A DNA stretch of 64,000 bases from Caldifarciminota bacterium (GTDB lineage: Bacteria; Hydrothermota; Hydrothermia; LBFQ01), in NCBI GenBank assembly GCA_027003075.1, contig JALWYV010000040.1:56331-120330 (forward strand), read 5' to 3'. This document shows, in pieces, positions 49,225 through 57,090 of the stretch (its first letter is position 1; every line of letters begins with the position of its first letter). A program made the translations under genes and the position numbers. A model generated the notes under the pieces. The model saw only the letters and a list, made by a program, of their open reading frames with translations. It was not told the origin of the DNA and searched no databases.

Positions 49225-49230
49225 TATAAT
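49225..49230 (+). promoter_or_regulatory. -10 box of the 693-residue secreted protein
   Basis: TATAAT lies 9 nt before ATG 49240. Confidence 0.55.
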
Positions 49231-49239
49231 AATGGTTCT

Positions 49240-51321
49240 ATGTTGATTTTACTGGCAACATCTGTAAGTTTAAACAGCAGGGCTGTTGCTCCTGAAATCC
49301 GGAGCAATACGAAGGTGGAACCCGTGATGCCCTCACCGATACGCACCGGGAGGTCCTCAAACCGGATACTGTCCGGAGGTCCGGACGGTTTCGGTTATAC
49401 CTACCTCTCCACACAGGATGGCGATGCTGTAACCTTCAACTATATAGACGTTTCTGGAACGGGTACGGCTGTGGGAGCCGGGGACGACTGGTGTTCCGGG
49501 TCTTCGGCCTCAACCCTTTACTATCTCGGCTTCTCGTTCCCGTACTACGACCAGATTATAGACAGCATATCTATATGCTCCAACGGGGTGGTTCTGCTTG
49601 AAAACAAGGCGGGCTACCTGGGCCTATCAAATGGCGCACTTCCTTCCAACGGAGGCTACACCGGAGACTTCGGCTTCGTGGCCGTGATGTGGGATGACCT
49701 TGATCCCCCGGAGTACGGAGGGGACGTTTACTTCCAGTCCTTCGCATCCTGCCCCGATGGATACTCCGGTGCCTGTGCGGTCGTACAGTATCACAACGTA
49801 CCCCGGTATGGAAATACGCTCCAGATGGAGTTTGAAGTTATCTTCTACGATAACGGGAACATTAAGCTCCAGTACAACTCCGCCGTTTACTACAACGACG
49901 CCACGATCGGTATTCAGGACTCCACCGCCCTATCCACTAACCCCACGTGGTTCCTTGAGTACGTTTACAACGGCACTCCCTCCGGACACGTTCCCGACAG
50001 CGGTACGGCCATTCTGTTCCAGTTTCCTCCGCCCATTGATTACAACATCGGTGTTGCTTCCATAACCCCTACAGGTCCTATAAGTACGGATCCTGTTTCT
50101 TTCGTGGCGACCGTACGGAACTTTGGCAGTGTGGCCACTACGTCCACACCCATCATCCTCAACGTATACGACACCCTCACTTCAACGCTGGCCTTCAGCG
50201 ATACCCAGACCGTGGCCTTACCCGCCCTATCTAACTACGACGTAACTTTTGATCCCTTCACCCCCTCCCCACGCAAGGTCTACATGCTGGAGGTAATCAC
50301 CAGCGAACCCATGGACACCGTTCACGACAACGACACCCTTCGGGACTTTGCCCGTACCCTTCTTGTGTTCGGAGATATCGTTGATAGCTGGACCTTCCCT
50401 TCCCTCGGTGATGGCGGCGGATACAGCTTCGCCGGTATAACCTATGCACCGGACAGCGGGAAGTTCTACGTTGTCAGCATGAACCCTATGAGTACGGTCT
50501 TCAGCTTTGACCCCACCGACCCCGCCGGCACGTTTACCCAGACCACGTGGACCCTTCATCCCTTCTTCGGGGCAGACGATATACCCTGGGGTATAGCGTA
50601 CAACAACGGGACCTTCTACGTCTCCCACGTCGGATACGATGGCTCAACTTTCACGGGGGCCATGATCGGATACTACGACGGTACCGGCAACCTCATAGAC
50701 AGCCTTGACGTGTACGCCAACATAGAAAGCGGGGGATGGATAGCCGGCATGGATTGGAACGAGGACGACGGCTACCTCTACGGCGTGTACGTAATCGGAT
50801 CCAACGCCGTTTACAAGATAGACGTAACCGCCAAGAACTCTGCGGGGACCTTCGCTACGCCACCAACCTCCCTAAGGGGTATATCCACGTTCTACGAAGT
50901 GGATCACGTGATGTACGGTGGATGGAATCAGGACAGCATATACGAGCTTGACTACTCCGCCGCAGTGTTGAATGGTGCTCCCATGCCCAATATGGCCGAC
51001 GTGGACGTATGGGTCAACTGCACCGATCCTGCCGATCCCATCTTCGCCTTCGTCACCTTAAACGACGCCGACAACACTCTGGTCAAGATGGCTACCGGTC
51101 ACTACTGCGATGAGGTCATCGGCGTGGCCGAAAGACCCGGAGATGTGGCGAGGGCCACGGTGAAGGTCAACGGACGCACCTTAACGGTAAACGGGAAAGC
51201 CGTACTCTACAACGCTGCCGGAAGGAAGATCGCTACGTTTGAAGAGGCCTATCACGTGGACGTACCGGGAGTCTACTTCGTGAAGCTCGGTAAAGAGGTC
51301 TTCAAGGTGGTGATCCGCTGA
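49240..51321 (+). CDS. Secreted protein with CARDB-like and propeller-like domains and a type IX-like tail
   Basis: The 693 residues start MLILLATSVSLNSRAVA. The first 260 residues are beta-rich with SICSNGVVLL and DFGFVAVMWDDLDP, as in proteins that carry a nidogen-like or cleaved-adhesin domain. A CARDB-like Ig domain follows (ITPTGPISTDPVSFVATVRN near 275), then propeller-like repeats (about 380-620). The last 50 residues (VNGKAVLYNAAGRKIATFEE...VPGVYFVKLGKEVFKVVIR) look like a short Por sorting domain. Surface or extracellular location is inferred. It is followed by a strong terminator. Confidence 0.72.
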   Translation: MLILLATSVSLNSRAVAPEIRSNTKVEPVMPSPIRTGRSSNRILSGGPDGFGYTYLSTQDGDAVTFNYIDVSGTGTAVGAGDDWCSGSSASTLYYLGFSFPYYDQIIDSISICSNGVVLLENKAGYLGLSNGALPSNGGYTGDFGFVAVMWDDLDPPEYGGDVYFQSFASCPDGYSGACAVVQYHNVPRYGNTLQMEFEVIFYDNGNIKLQYNSAVYYNDATIGIQDSTALSTNPTWFLEYVYNGTPSGHVPDSGTAILFQFPPPIDYNIGVASITPTGPISTDPVSFVATVRNFGSVATTSTPIILNVYDTLTSTLAFSDTQTVALPALSNYDVTFDPFTPSPRKVYMLEVITSEPMDTVHDNDTLRDFARTLLVFGDIVDSWTFPSLGDGGGYSFAGITYAPDSGKFYVVSMNPMSTVFSFDPTDPAGTFTQTTWTLHPFFGADDIPWGIAYNNGTFYVSHVGYDGSTFTGAMIGYYDGTGNLIDSLDVYANIESGGWIAGMDWNEDDGYLYGVYVIGSNAVYKIDVTAKNSAGTFATPPTSLRGISTFYEVDHVMYGGWNQDSIYELDYSAAVLNGAPMPNMADVDVWVNCTDPADPIFAFVTLNDADNTLVKMATGHYCDEVIGVAERPGDVARATVKVNGRTLTVNGKAVLYNAAGRKIATFEEAYHVDVPGVYFVKLGKEVFKVVIR

Positions 51322-51344
51322 CGGAGACGCTATTCGCGGTACAG

Positions 51345-51371
51345 GAGGGGGCGTGCGCCCCCTCTTTTTTT
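51345..51371 (+). terminator. Intrinsic terminator after the 693-residue secreted protein
   Basis: GAGGGGGC-GTGC-GCCCCCTC is an 8-bp GC stem followed by seven T. Confidence 0.95.
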
Positions 51372-51383
51372 ACCGTTCACCCT

Positions 51384-51389
51384 TAAAAT
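51384..51389 (+). promoter_or_regulatory. -10 box of tRNA-Leu
   Basis: TAAAAT lies 10 nt before the mature 5' end. Confidence 0.5.
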
Positions 51390-51399
51390 ACACACCTCT

Positions 51400-51483
51400 G
51401 CCGGGGTGGCGGAATTGGCAGACGCGCTAGGTTCAGGACCTAGTGGGCTTCGGCCCGTGCGGGTTCAAGTCCCGCCCCCGGCA
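51400..51483 (+). tRNA. tRNA-Leu (CAG)
   Basis: An 84-nt class II tRNA: acceptor GCCGGGG pairs with CCCCGGC, the anticodon loop TTCAGGA reads CAG, and the variable arm is TGGGCTTCGGCCCGT. A T-run follows. Confidence 0.95.
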
Positions 51484-51488
51484 CTTTT

Positions 51489-53000
51489 TTATCCGAGGTT
51501 CGTTACGAAGTCCTTAAGGAAGGCGTTACGGATCCTTCCGGCGTAATCCCTAAACTCCTCCGCCCAGTCTTCCTCCTCCTGCACCAGTACCATGCCGTAT
51601 CTCGCCGCCGAAAAGAAGTTGTTTGAGTTGGATATGGGGAACCCATCCCCTTCCGAATAGGACGTCAGGTCAACGGGCATGCTATCCGCCACCTTCCCCT
51701 CCCGGAAGACCTTTTGAATCCTTGATATGTCCTCCCGTATAGCCTTCTTTATCTTCGGCCCCAGTTTACGGGGATCCGATCCGTACCTGCGGTATATCAG
51801 GGGATAGAGGGATCGGCTGTGCTTCTCAAGGAACCGTTCGGCCGAAATCAGGTCGGGGCGTTCCCGACGAAATACGAGGAGATAAGCGAAACCCACGAGA
51901 GCAGAGCGGGTTTTCAAAAAGGTCTCACGGGTCGGCACGATACTGTATCCGGAGGATAGCTTTAACCTTCCGGTGAAGTTAAGGTAAACCCTGTTTGTGG
52001 GGATCTTCTCCAGATGGAGCAGGTGGTCAAATACTCCGAGGGTCCCCGTTTCCTTAGAGTGGAGATAGAGGTCGTACAGGGAAATCTCGCCGATCCTCCA
52101 CAGGATACCCATGTACACCGTGTATATGTCCCTTCTGAACCTTGAGACGAACCGTATGACGTCGTGAGGGACCCTACCCCTTACGTCCGTTCCCCTCATG
52201 AAGTGTATCGTAAACTCGTGGCGGTAGTACTCGTCCGTAATTCCGAGGGCTTCAACCTCAAGCTTCATCTTTTCCAAAGCTGATATTGAGTCAACGTAGG
52301 ATTTGATGCGGGGATTGTCGTACACCGCGAGCAGGTGGGCGTGAGCATCTCCCACTTTACGGATCAGCTTCTGCCTCATCTCCTCCAGAACTACACCCCC
52401 ACCTATGCGTCCCAGTAGTCCCTCAAACGATAACCACCTGGCCAGATCAAACGTACCCACCCGATCCCTGTCCGTGAACCTGTTTATGGTTCCCCATACG
52501 TTGATACACGGGATACCCGTCACCTCCTGATATACCGTAAAGGCCGGTTCAAGATCGTGAGGTACGCGGATGTACTTCCCCTCCCACCTGCCGTTGAGAT
52601 ACAGTATTTCCCTTATCACACTATCCTTCAACAGTGGATCTTCTAACAGCCTTTCCAGACCCGGAGCGTTCAGGGTATGGAGGTAAAGGTGGGCCTCGTA
52701 GTACTTCATGGCCCACCACCAGAGGTTTCCTCTCTCCGGGGCGTACTCCATCCAGATAGACAGGAAGTCCAGGACCCTGTTCCATCTTCCGAGGGTAGTC
52801 AGAACGTAAAGTACGCCCTCAAGGGCTACGTACAGCTGCAGGCGATCGTTCTTAAGGTTGTTCAGGATGTCTTCCATCTCCTCAACGAACCCATCGGCAA
52901 GGGAAGGATCCTCCCTTATTATCCTCACGGCCTTCCCCATGGGGTTATCCCTGTGGGAGTAAAGTGAGTAAAGTTTTCTGAAGGCCGTACTGAACCTCAC
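51489..53000 (-). CDS. Hypothetical helical protein
   Basis: From GTG 53000 the frame has 503 residues. It is mostly helix with repeated aromatic spacing like TPR or HEAT folds (LQLYVALEGVLYVLTTLGRWNRVL; WWWAMKYYEAHLYLHTL) and has no signal peptide. No family or active site is recognised. The GTG lies 7 nt after a TATAAT box. A longer version from TTG 53063 would start upstream of that box and is unlikely. It resembles the 348-residue helical protein at 139-1185 in style only. Confidence 0.6.
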   Translation of the reverse strand: MRFSTAFRKLYSLYSHRDNPMGKAVRIIREDPSLADGFVEEMEDILNNLKNDRLQLYVALEGVLYVLTTLGRWNRVLDFLSIWMEYAPERGNLWWWAMKYYEAHLYLHTLNAPGLERLLEDPLLKDSVIREILYLNGRWEGKYIRVPHDLEPAFTVYQEVTGIPCINVWGTINRFTDRDRVGTFDLARWLSFEGLLGRIGGGVVLEEMRQKLIRKVGDAHAHLLAVYDNPRIKSYVDSISALEKMKLEVEALGITDEYYRHEFTIHFMRGTDVRGRVPHDVIRFVSRFRRDIYTVYMGILWRIGEISLYDLYLHSKETGTLGVFDHLLHLEKIPTNRVYLNFTGRLKLSSGYSIVPTRETFLKTRSALVGFAYLLVFRRERPDLISAERFLEKHSRSLYPLIYRRYGSDPRKLGPKIKKAIREDISRIQKVFREGKVADSMPVDLTSYSEGDGFPISNSNNFFSAARYGMVLVQEEEDWAEEFRDYAGRIRNAFLKDFVTNLG

Positions 53001-53007
53001 GGTGATT

Positions 53008-53013
53008 ATTATA
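53008..53013 (-). promoter_or_regulatory. -10 box of the 503-residue helical protein
   Basis: TATAAT lies 7 nt before GTG 53000. A palindrome at 53037-53054 sits just upstream of its -35 region. Confidence 0.5.
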
Positions 53014-53036
53014 AGCCTACGTACACGACCTGTGTC

Positions 53037-53054
53037 TTGAACGTGTACGTTCAA
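53037..53054. promoter_or_regulatory. 18-bp operator-like palindrome between divergent promoters
   Basis: TTGAACGTGTACGTTCAA is a perfect dyad of two 8-bp arms around GT. It lies 24 bp from the leftward -10 box (53013) and 31 bp from the rightward one (53085). Confidence 0.5.
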
Positions 53055-53084
53055 ACTCTCCAAAACGGATATCTACGGCCAGAA

Positions 53085-53090
53085 TACAAT
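53085..53090 (+). promoter_or_regulatory. -10 box of the WWRG-repeat protein
   Basis: TACAAT lies 8 nt before ATG 53099. Confidence 0.5.
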
Positions 53091-53098
53091 TTCAACGT

Positions 53099-53881
53099 AT
53101 GGTAAAACGGGGCATTTTATCGGCGACACTTCTCCTGACAGCCGGGACGCTTATGGGAGCGCCGGGGGACATTTTCAAGACCTGGTGGAGGGGAATATAC
53201 GTGCAGAGTTTCACCCCCGGACCCAGCGTTTGTATAAAAGGGCTGAAGGCCAAAGGACCGGATGCGGACGGGTTCGTTTACCTGCAGGCGGTTACCACGG
53301 CTGGAGATTCCGGATACATATTCAAAACGTGGTGGAGGGGAATACAGGTCCAGACCTTCCTGCCCGACCCTCCCCACTGTCTAAGGGGTTTCAACACCCG
53401 CATATCCGGGGAATGGGTAATACTTGAGGCCTACAACGGTTTTACCAGCGGTGAGGTCCTTAAAACCCGGCACAGAGGGACGTTCGTTCAGGAGTTTCAC
53501 GGGGACTGTCCCATAGTGGGCTTCCTGGCACGGGAGGAGCCGGGCGGATGGATATACCTGTCCGTGGATACGGCATGCGGGATACTCGGAGACACCTCTG
53601 CCCTTCAGGTGGAGGAGAAGCGTAAAGGGAACTTTTCGGTTGAAGTCAGTACGGGCAACCCTCCGAAACTTCTGGTGTTCGCACCGGAGGACGGTGTAAT
53701 GGAGGTCAAGGTCTATACTTCCGGCGGAAGGCTCGTCCTCAACGAGCGGAGGGAACTTATTGCCGGGAGGAACACCATCCCCCTGAAGGTCGCAGGTAAG
53801 GGGGTTTACGTGGCCGTGGTGAGGTGGGGAGAGGAGAGGAAGATCCTGCGGTTCATCCTGAGTAAGGAAAAAAGGAGGTAA
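53099..53881 (+). CDS. Secreted protein with three WWRG repeats and a type IX-like tail
   Basis: The 260 residues have an ordinary signal peptide (MVKRGILSATLLLTAGTLMG, cleavage near 21). Three tandem repeats of about 48 residues follow, beginning GDIFKTWWRGIYVQSFTPG, GYIFKTWWRGIQVQTFLPD and GEVLKTRHRGTFVQEFHGD, each with a Cys about 25 residues in. The last 80 residues (FSVEVSTGNPPKLLVFAPEDGVMEVKVY...GKGVYVAVVRWGEERKILRF) resemble a Por sorting domain. I do not know the repeat family. The downstream Gly-rich gene has an AGGAGG site inside this gene's end, so the two are made together. Confidence 0.7.
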   Translation: MVKRGILSATLLLTAGTLMGAPGDIFKTWWRGIYVQSFTPGPSVCIKGLKAKGPDADGFVYLQAVTTAGDSGYIFKTWWRGIQVQTFLPDPPHCLRGFNTRISGEWVILEAYNGFTSGEVLKTRHRGTFVQEFHGDCPIVGFLAREEPGGWIYLSVDTACGILGDTSALQVEEKRKGNFSVEVSTGNPPKLLVFAPEDGVMEVKVYTSGGRLVLNERRELIAGRNTIPLKVAGKGVYVAVVRWGEERKILRFILSKEKRR

Positions 53882-53884
53882 GCC

Positions 53885-54478
53885 ATGAGGAAGGTTCTTT
53901 GCATAGCAGCAGCGCTGGCGGTTGTAGCCCTCGTGCCTGCGAGGGTGGACGCCGTATGGCTTGAAGGACAGAGGCCCGTCTTCACGGGCAAGATAGCAGC
54001 CGTCTTTGATACACCCGGCTCTTACACCTGGACCGTCCCCGACGGTGTATGGAGGATAATGGTGGAGATGTGGGGAGGGGGAGCGAGAGGGGATCAATTT
54101 TCAGGCTGGTGGGGAACTGAAACCTATATAGGCTCCGGTGGATCATACGGGTTCACATACATAGACGTTACACCGGGTATGGCGTGCAACATAGTTGTAG
54201 GAGCGGGTGGAGATTCCGACTGGGAAAACGGAGGTATCACGTCAATAACCTGTGGGAGCTTCTATTACTATGTTGAAGGTGGCCAGGCCTGTGCGGGTGG
54301 AGGATCTTCTAACGCTCCGTTTAGCATACAAGGTCAGGAATGCGGACATTACAAAAGTAACACCAACACAGAGAAAGACGGCGGAGCAGCCGCGCGAGGA
54401 GGGTTCGCGGGATCATGGCCCGGAGGAGGTGCGGCAACGGGTTCTGCTGCCCCCGGTGGTCTGGTCATATACTACTGA
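53885..54478 (+). CDS. Exported glycine-rich protein
   Basis: The 197 residues have a clear signal peptide (MRKVLCIAAALAVVALVPA..ADA) and then the pattern of glycine-rich tail-fibre/adhesin domains. FDTPGSYTWTVPDGVWRIMVEMWGGGARG is followed by a GG-rich stretch with VTPGMACNIVVGAGGDS, and the protein ends APGGLVIYY. Such domains trimerise or attach to surfaces. An AAGGAGG site lies seven bases before the ATG. Co-expression with the WWRG-repeat protein suggests a joint surface structure (inference). Confidence 0.75.
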   Translation: MRKVLCIAAALAVVALVPARVDAVWLEGQRPVFTGKIAAVFDTPGSYTWTVPDGVWRIMVEMWGGGARGDQFSGWWGTETYIGSGGSYGFTYIDVTPGMACNIVVGAGGDSDWENGGITSITCGSFYYYVEGGQACAGGGSSNAPFSIQGQECGHYKSNTNTEKDGGAAARGGFAGSWPGGGAATGSAAPGGLVIYY

Positions 54479-54494
54479 GCCGCACTCATCCTGA

Positions 54495-54517
54495 GGGGGA
54501 GGTTATAGGCCTCCCCC
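54495..54517 (+). terminator. Hairpin terminator between convergent genes
   Basis: GGGGGAGG (54495-54502) pairs with CCTCCCCC (54510-54517) over a 7-base loop and is followed by CTTT. Its loop begins at the stop of the convergent phosphohexomutase gene. Confidence 0.75.
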
Positions 54518-55801
54518 CTTTAACCTCTCCACCCTACCCTTAACTTCAGAGAAGAAGCCCTCCTCCCCCTCCCATATGACCCTTACGACCGGTTCGGTGT
54601 TTGATGGCCTTATATGGAGCCAGTCGTTTCCCCTGCGGAAGTAGTAACCGTCCGTCCTGTCCAGATCCCATCCGGATACCACACCCTCAAAGGCCTTTAC
54701 AACCTCTTCAACGGGTAAAGATAGTTTCTCTTTCCCTATGTTCGGAGCGCTCCTTACGATCCACTCCGGAACCTCACCCTCACGCACGAGCCGGCTTATG
54801 AGCAGGGCGGACAGGACGCCGTCCCTACCCTTTGAGAAGGGCAGGTATATGAGACCCCCGTTCCCCTCACCACCGAGGACCCCACCCAATTCCTCAAGTC
54901 TCTGTATTACGTTCGGCTCACCCACCTTGTACCTTACCACCTCCAGACCGGCATCCTTCAAAACCTTTTCGCTCAGTACGGACGTGGAGTAGTTCAGAAC
55001 GGCAACCTTCCCGACGTTCAGGTAACGGGTAGCAGCGTACAGGGCCAGGGCCGTAGTCTGTTCCTCCGTCAACATACCGACTCCCTTGAGGCCGACGATC
55101 ACCCGGTCGCCGTCGGGGTCGTACCCGAAGCCCACGTCGTAGTTTCCGGACCTGAGGAGCAGATCCATGGCGGTGAACCTCTCCCGCTTCGGTTCCGGAT
55201 CTTCGGGCAGGGGGCCGTGAAGGTTCCTTATGGGGAGGACAGCGGCCCCGAGGTCGTTTAAAAGGCGTGCTACCCACCCGGCCGTGGCCCCGTTCTGGGA
55301 GTCCACAACGACCTTCAAACCCCTGAGGTCGTACCGCAGATCCCCGAGGGTGTTGAAGTAGAGGTCGTAGACGCGGGCACTGCTCTCGTAGTACTTACCG
55401 AACTTCCCCCTCGCCACGTGGGGGGTGTTGAGGTTCCGGGCTATGCGCTCCACCTCCTCCTGACGGCTCAACCGGTCTCCAAAGGCGAACTTGAGGGCGT
55501 TCCACCGGGGAGGGTTATGGCTGGCACTCACCATTATCCCACCGGAGGAGCGGGTAAGTCGTATCAGTCTGAGAAAAACCGGCGTGGGAACGACCCCGAA
55601 GTCGTGAACGATGTGGCCGAACCACATGAAGGAGGCCGAAACCATACGGGATATGGCCTCTCCGCTCTCACGGGTGTCCCGTGCTACGGTCAGGGACGTG
55701 GGTTCAAACAGGGAAGCAAAGGCCGACGAATAACGGCTTATCACCTCAGGGGTCAGGTCCTCGTCCACCCGACCTCTAAGGCCGGAGACGGTGAACTTCA
55801 C
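54503..55801 (-). CDS. Phosphohexomutase (phosphomannomutase/phosphoglucosamine mutase type)
   Basis: The 432 residues move a phosphate between C1 and C6 of a hexose. FTVSGLRGRVDEDLTPE is the N-terminal region, MVSASHNPPRWNALKF holds the phosphoserine, GYDPDGDRVIV the magnesium site, GEGNGGLIY the sugar loop and RPSNTEPVVRVIWE the phosphate-binding loop. GlmM or ManB cannot be told apart reliably here. Its start overlaps the upstream lipoprotein (ATGA). Confidence 0.9.
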   Translation of the reverse strand: MKFTVSGLRGRVDEDLTPEVISRYSSAFASLFEPTSLTVARDTRESGEAISRMVSASFMWFGHIVHDFGVVPTPVFLRLIRLTRSSGGIMVSASHNPPRWNALKFAFGDRLSRQEEVERIARNLNTPHVARGKFGKYYESSARVYDLYFNTLGDLRYDLRGLKVVVDSQNGATAGWVARLLNDLGAAVLPIRNLHGPLPEDPEPKRERFTAMDLLLRSGNYDVGFGYDPDGDRVIVGLKGVGMLTEEQTTALALYAATRYLNVGKVAVLNYSTSVLSEKVLKDAGLEVVRYKVGEPNVIQRLEELGGVLGGEGNGGLIYLPFSKGRDGVLSALLISRLVREGEVPEWIVRSAPNIGKEKLSLPVEEVVKAFEGVVSGWDLDRTDGYYFRRGNDWLHIRPSNTEPVVRVIWEGEEGFFSEVKGRVERLKGGGL

Positions 55802-56424
55802 TTGAACTCCGCCTTTATGTCCATGATGAAGTTCCTTATACGGACGGTGTCCGTAAAGGAGGGTACGAGTAGGGTGCTTTTAACGAGGACGAACATCCCC
55901 CGCTGCTCAACCGCAGAGTCAAGGAGGGAAACGGCGTCGTTACCGAGGTACTCCTCGTAGAAGTTCACCTTTCCACCGGTCGTCCTACCCTTGAGGAGGA
56001 GTTGCCGGAAGGACATATCCACCGTGTCCGTAGAGTACCCCTGGGCGATTGCGAAGTTGTAGTACGTATTACACTGGGACTCCATGCCGGGGCTACACTT
56101 TATCTCTATGTAGAGTTTGGTGCTGTCCGGATCCTTCGCCACCTCTCCTCTGGTGCTGAACCACAGCTCGTAATCAACCTCAAGGTTGGCCGAATCTTCC
56201 CACGAGACCCTTACTTCCTTAAATTTCACGAGTTTCTTACCCTCGGGCACGTCGTTGAGGGGAAGGTACTTTTCGGCGTATACGGTAAGCGTCCCTATGG
56301 GAGTAGTGTGTCCGAGAACGGGTATCTCAAACCGCGTCGGGTCAGTACGCACGTTTATCGGGAATAGGCTACAGCCTGCAACGGCTAAAACCACAACGGA
56401 TATAACTATGCCTAACCTGCGCAC
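55798..56424 (-). CDS. Hypothetical lipoprotein
   Basis: The 208 residues start with a normal lipoprotein signal from a GTG (MRRLGIVISVVVLAVAGC, Cys 18). The mature part has LEA/NDR1-like strands (LVKFKEVRVSWEDSANLEVDYELWF) and a Cys pair (KCSPGMESQC). No named family is certain. The promoter TAAAAT lies 6 nt before the GTG. It is coupled to the phosphohexomutase gene; whether the two act together is unknown. Confidence 0.65.
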   Translation of the reverse strand: MRRLGIVISVVVLAVAGCSLFPINVRTDPTRFEIPVLGHTTPIGTLTVYAEKYLPLNDVPEGKKLVKFKEVRVSWEDSANLEVDYELWFSTRGEVAKDPDSTKLYIEIKCSPGMESQCNTYYNFAIAQGYSTDTVDMSFRQLLLKGRTTGGKVNFYEEYLGNDAVSLLDSAVEQRGMFVLVKSTLLVPSFTDTVRIRNFIMDIKAEFK

Positions 56425-56430
56425 GATATT

Positions 56431-56436
56431 ATTTTA
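56431..56436 (-). promoter_or_regulatory. -10 box of the lipoprotein/phosphohexomutase operon
   Basis: TAAAAT lies 6 nt before GTG 56424. Confidence 0.5.
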
Positions 56437-56449
56437 ACCCCGTAGTCCG

Positions 56450-57073
56450 TTAAACGTCCCAGTAGGTCCCTTCCCTCTTCAACATCCTTCCTATTATTCC
56501 GAAGGGAATACCCCCCACAAAGCCACCTATATGGGCCCACCATGCCACGCCGGTTTCCACACCGCTGAGGGCGTACACGTACTGGATGGCTATCCAGAGG
56601 GCGATGTAATAGTAAGCCGGGACTTCGTAGATCCACCACCATACAGCCGTGTATATCCGGGCCGTCGGGTACATAATCATGTAGGCGGCCAGTATGCCGG
56701 ATATGGCCCCCGATGCTCCCACCAGAGGGACATGGGAGTGCGGATGGGCGAGGGCATGGAAAAAGGCACCGAGTATCGCAGAGGTTAAGAACAGGGATAC
56801 GAAACCCATCTTCCCCAGCCCGTCCTCAACGTTGTCCCCGAAGATGTACAGGTAGTACATGTTGCCGAAGATGTGGAATAGGTTGCCGTGCAGGAAGGCG
56901 TAGGTTATCATGTTGATCTCGTCCTCACCCATCCAGAACCGCACCGGGACGAATCCCCATCTGTGAATTACTTCCGGGGTTTCAAAGAGAAAGATGATCG
57001 TGCTCGCCACTATAACAAGCCACGTAAGGAAGGGCACACTCCGGGAAGGTATATCGTCCTTGATCGGAAACAT
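56450..57073 (-). CDS. Rhomboid family intramembrane serine protease
   Basis: The 207 residues have six membrane helices. LHGNLFHIFGNMYYLYIFGDNVEDGLG is the L1/helix 2 region with HGN. PLVGASGAISGILAAYM holds the nucleophile Ser (GxSG) and VAWWAHIGGFVGGIPFG the catalytic His. It cuts membrane proteins within the bilayer. The TAGAAT box lies 6 nt before the ATG and its TAG is an in-frame stop. The gene follows PorU's end by about 17 bp in the same direction. Confidence 0.93.
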   Translation of the reverse strand: MFPIKDDIPSRSVPFLTWLVIVASTIIFLFETPEVIHRWGFVPVRFWMGEDEINMITYAFLHGNLFHIFGNMYYLYIFGDNVEDGLGKMGFVSLFLTSAILGAFFHALAHPHSHVPLVGASGAISGILAAYMIMYPTARIYTAVWWWIYEVPAYYYIALWIAIQYVYALSGVETGVAWWAHIGGFVGGIPFGIIGRMLKREGTYWDV

Positions 57074-57079
57074 GCGTTT

Positions 57080-57085
57080 ATTCTA
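57080..57085 (-). promoter_or_regulatory. -10 box of the rhomboid gene
   Basis: TAGAAT lies 6 nt before ATG 57073, within the gap after the PorU stop. Confidence 0.5.
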
Positions 57086-57090
57086 AGGGG

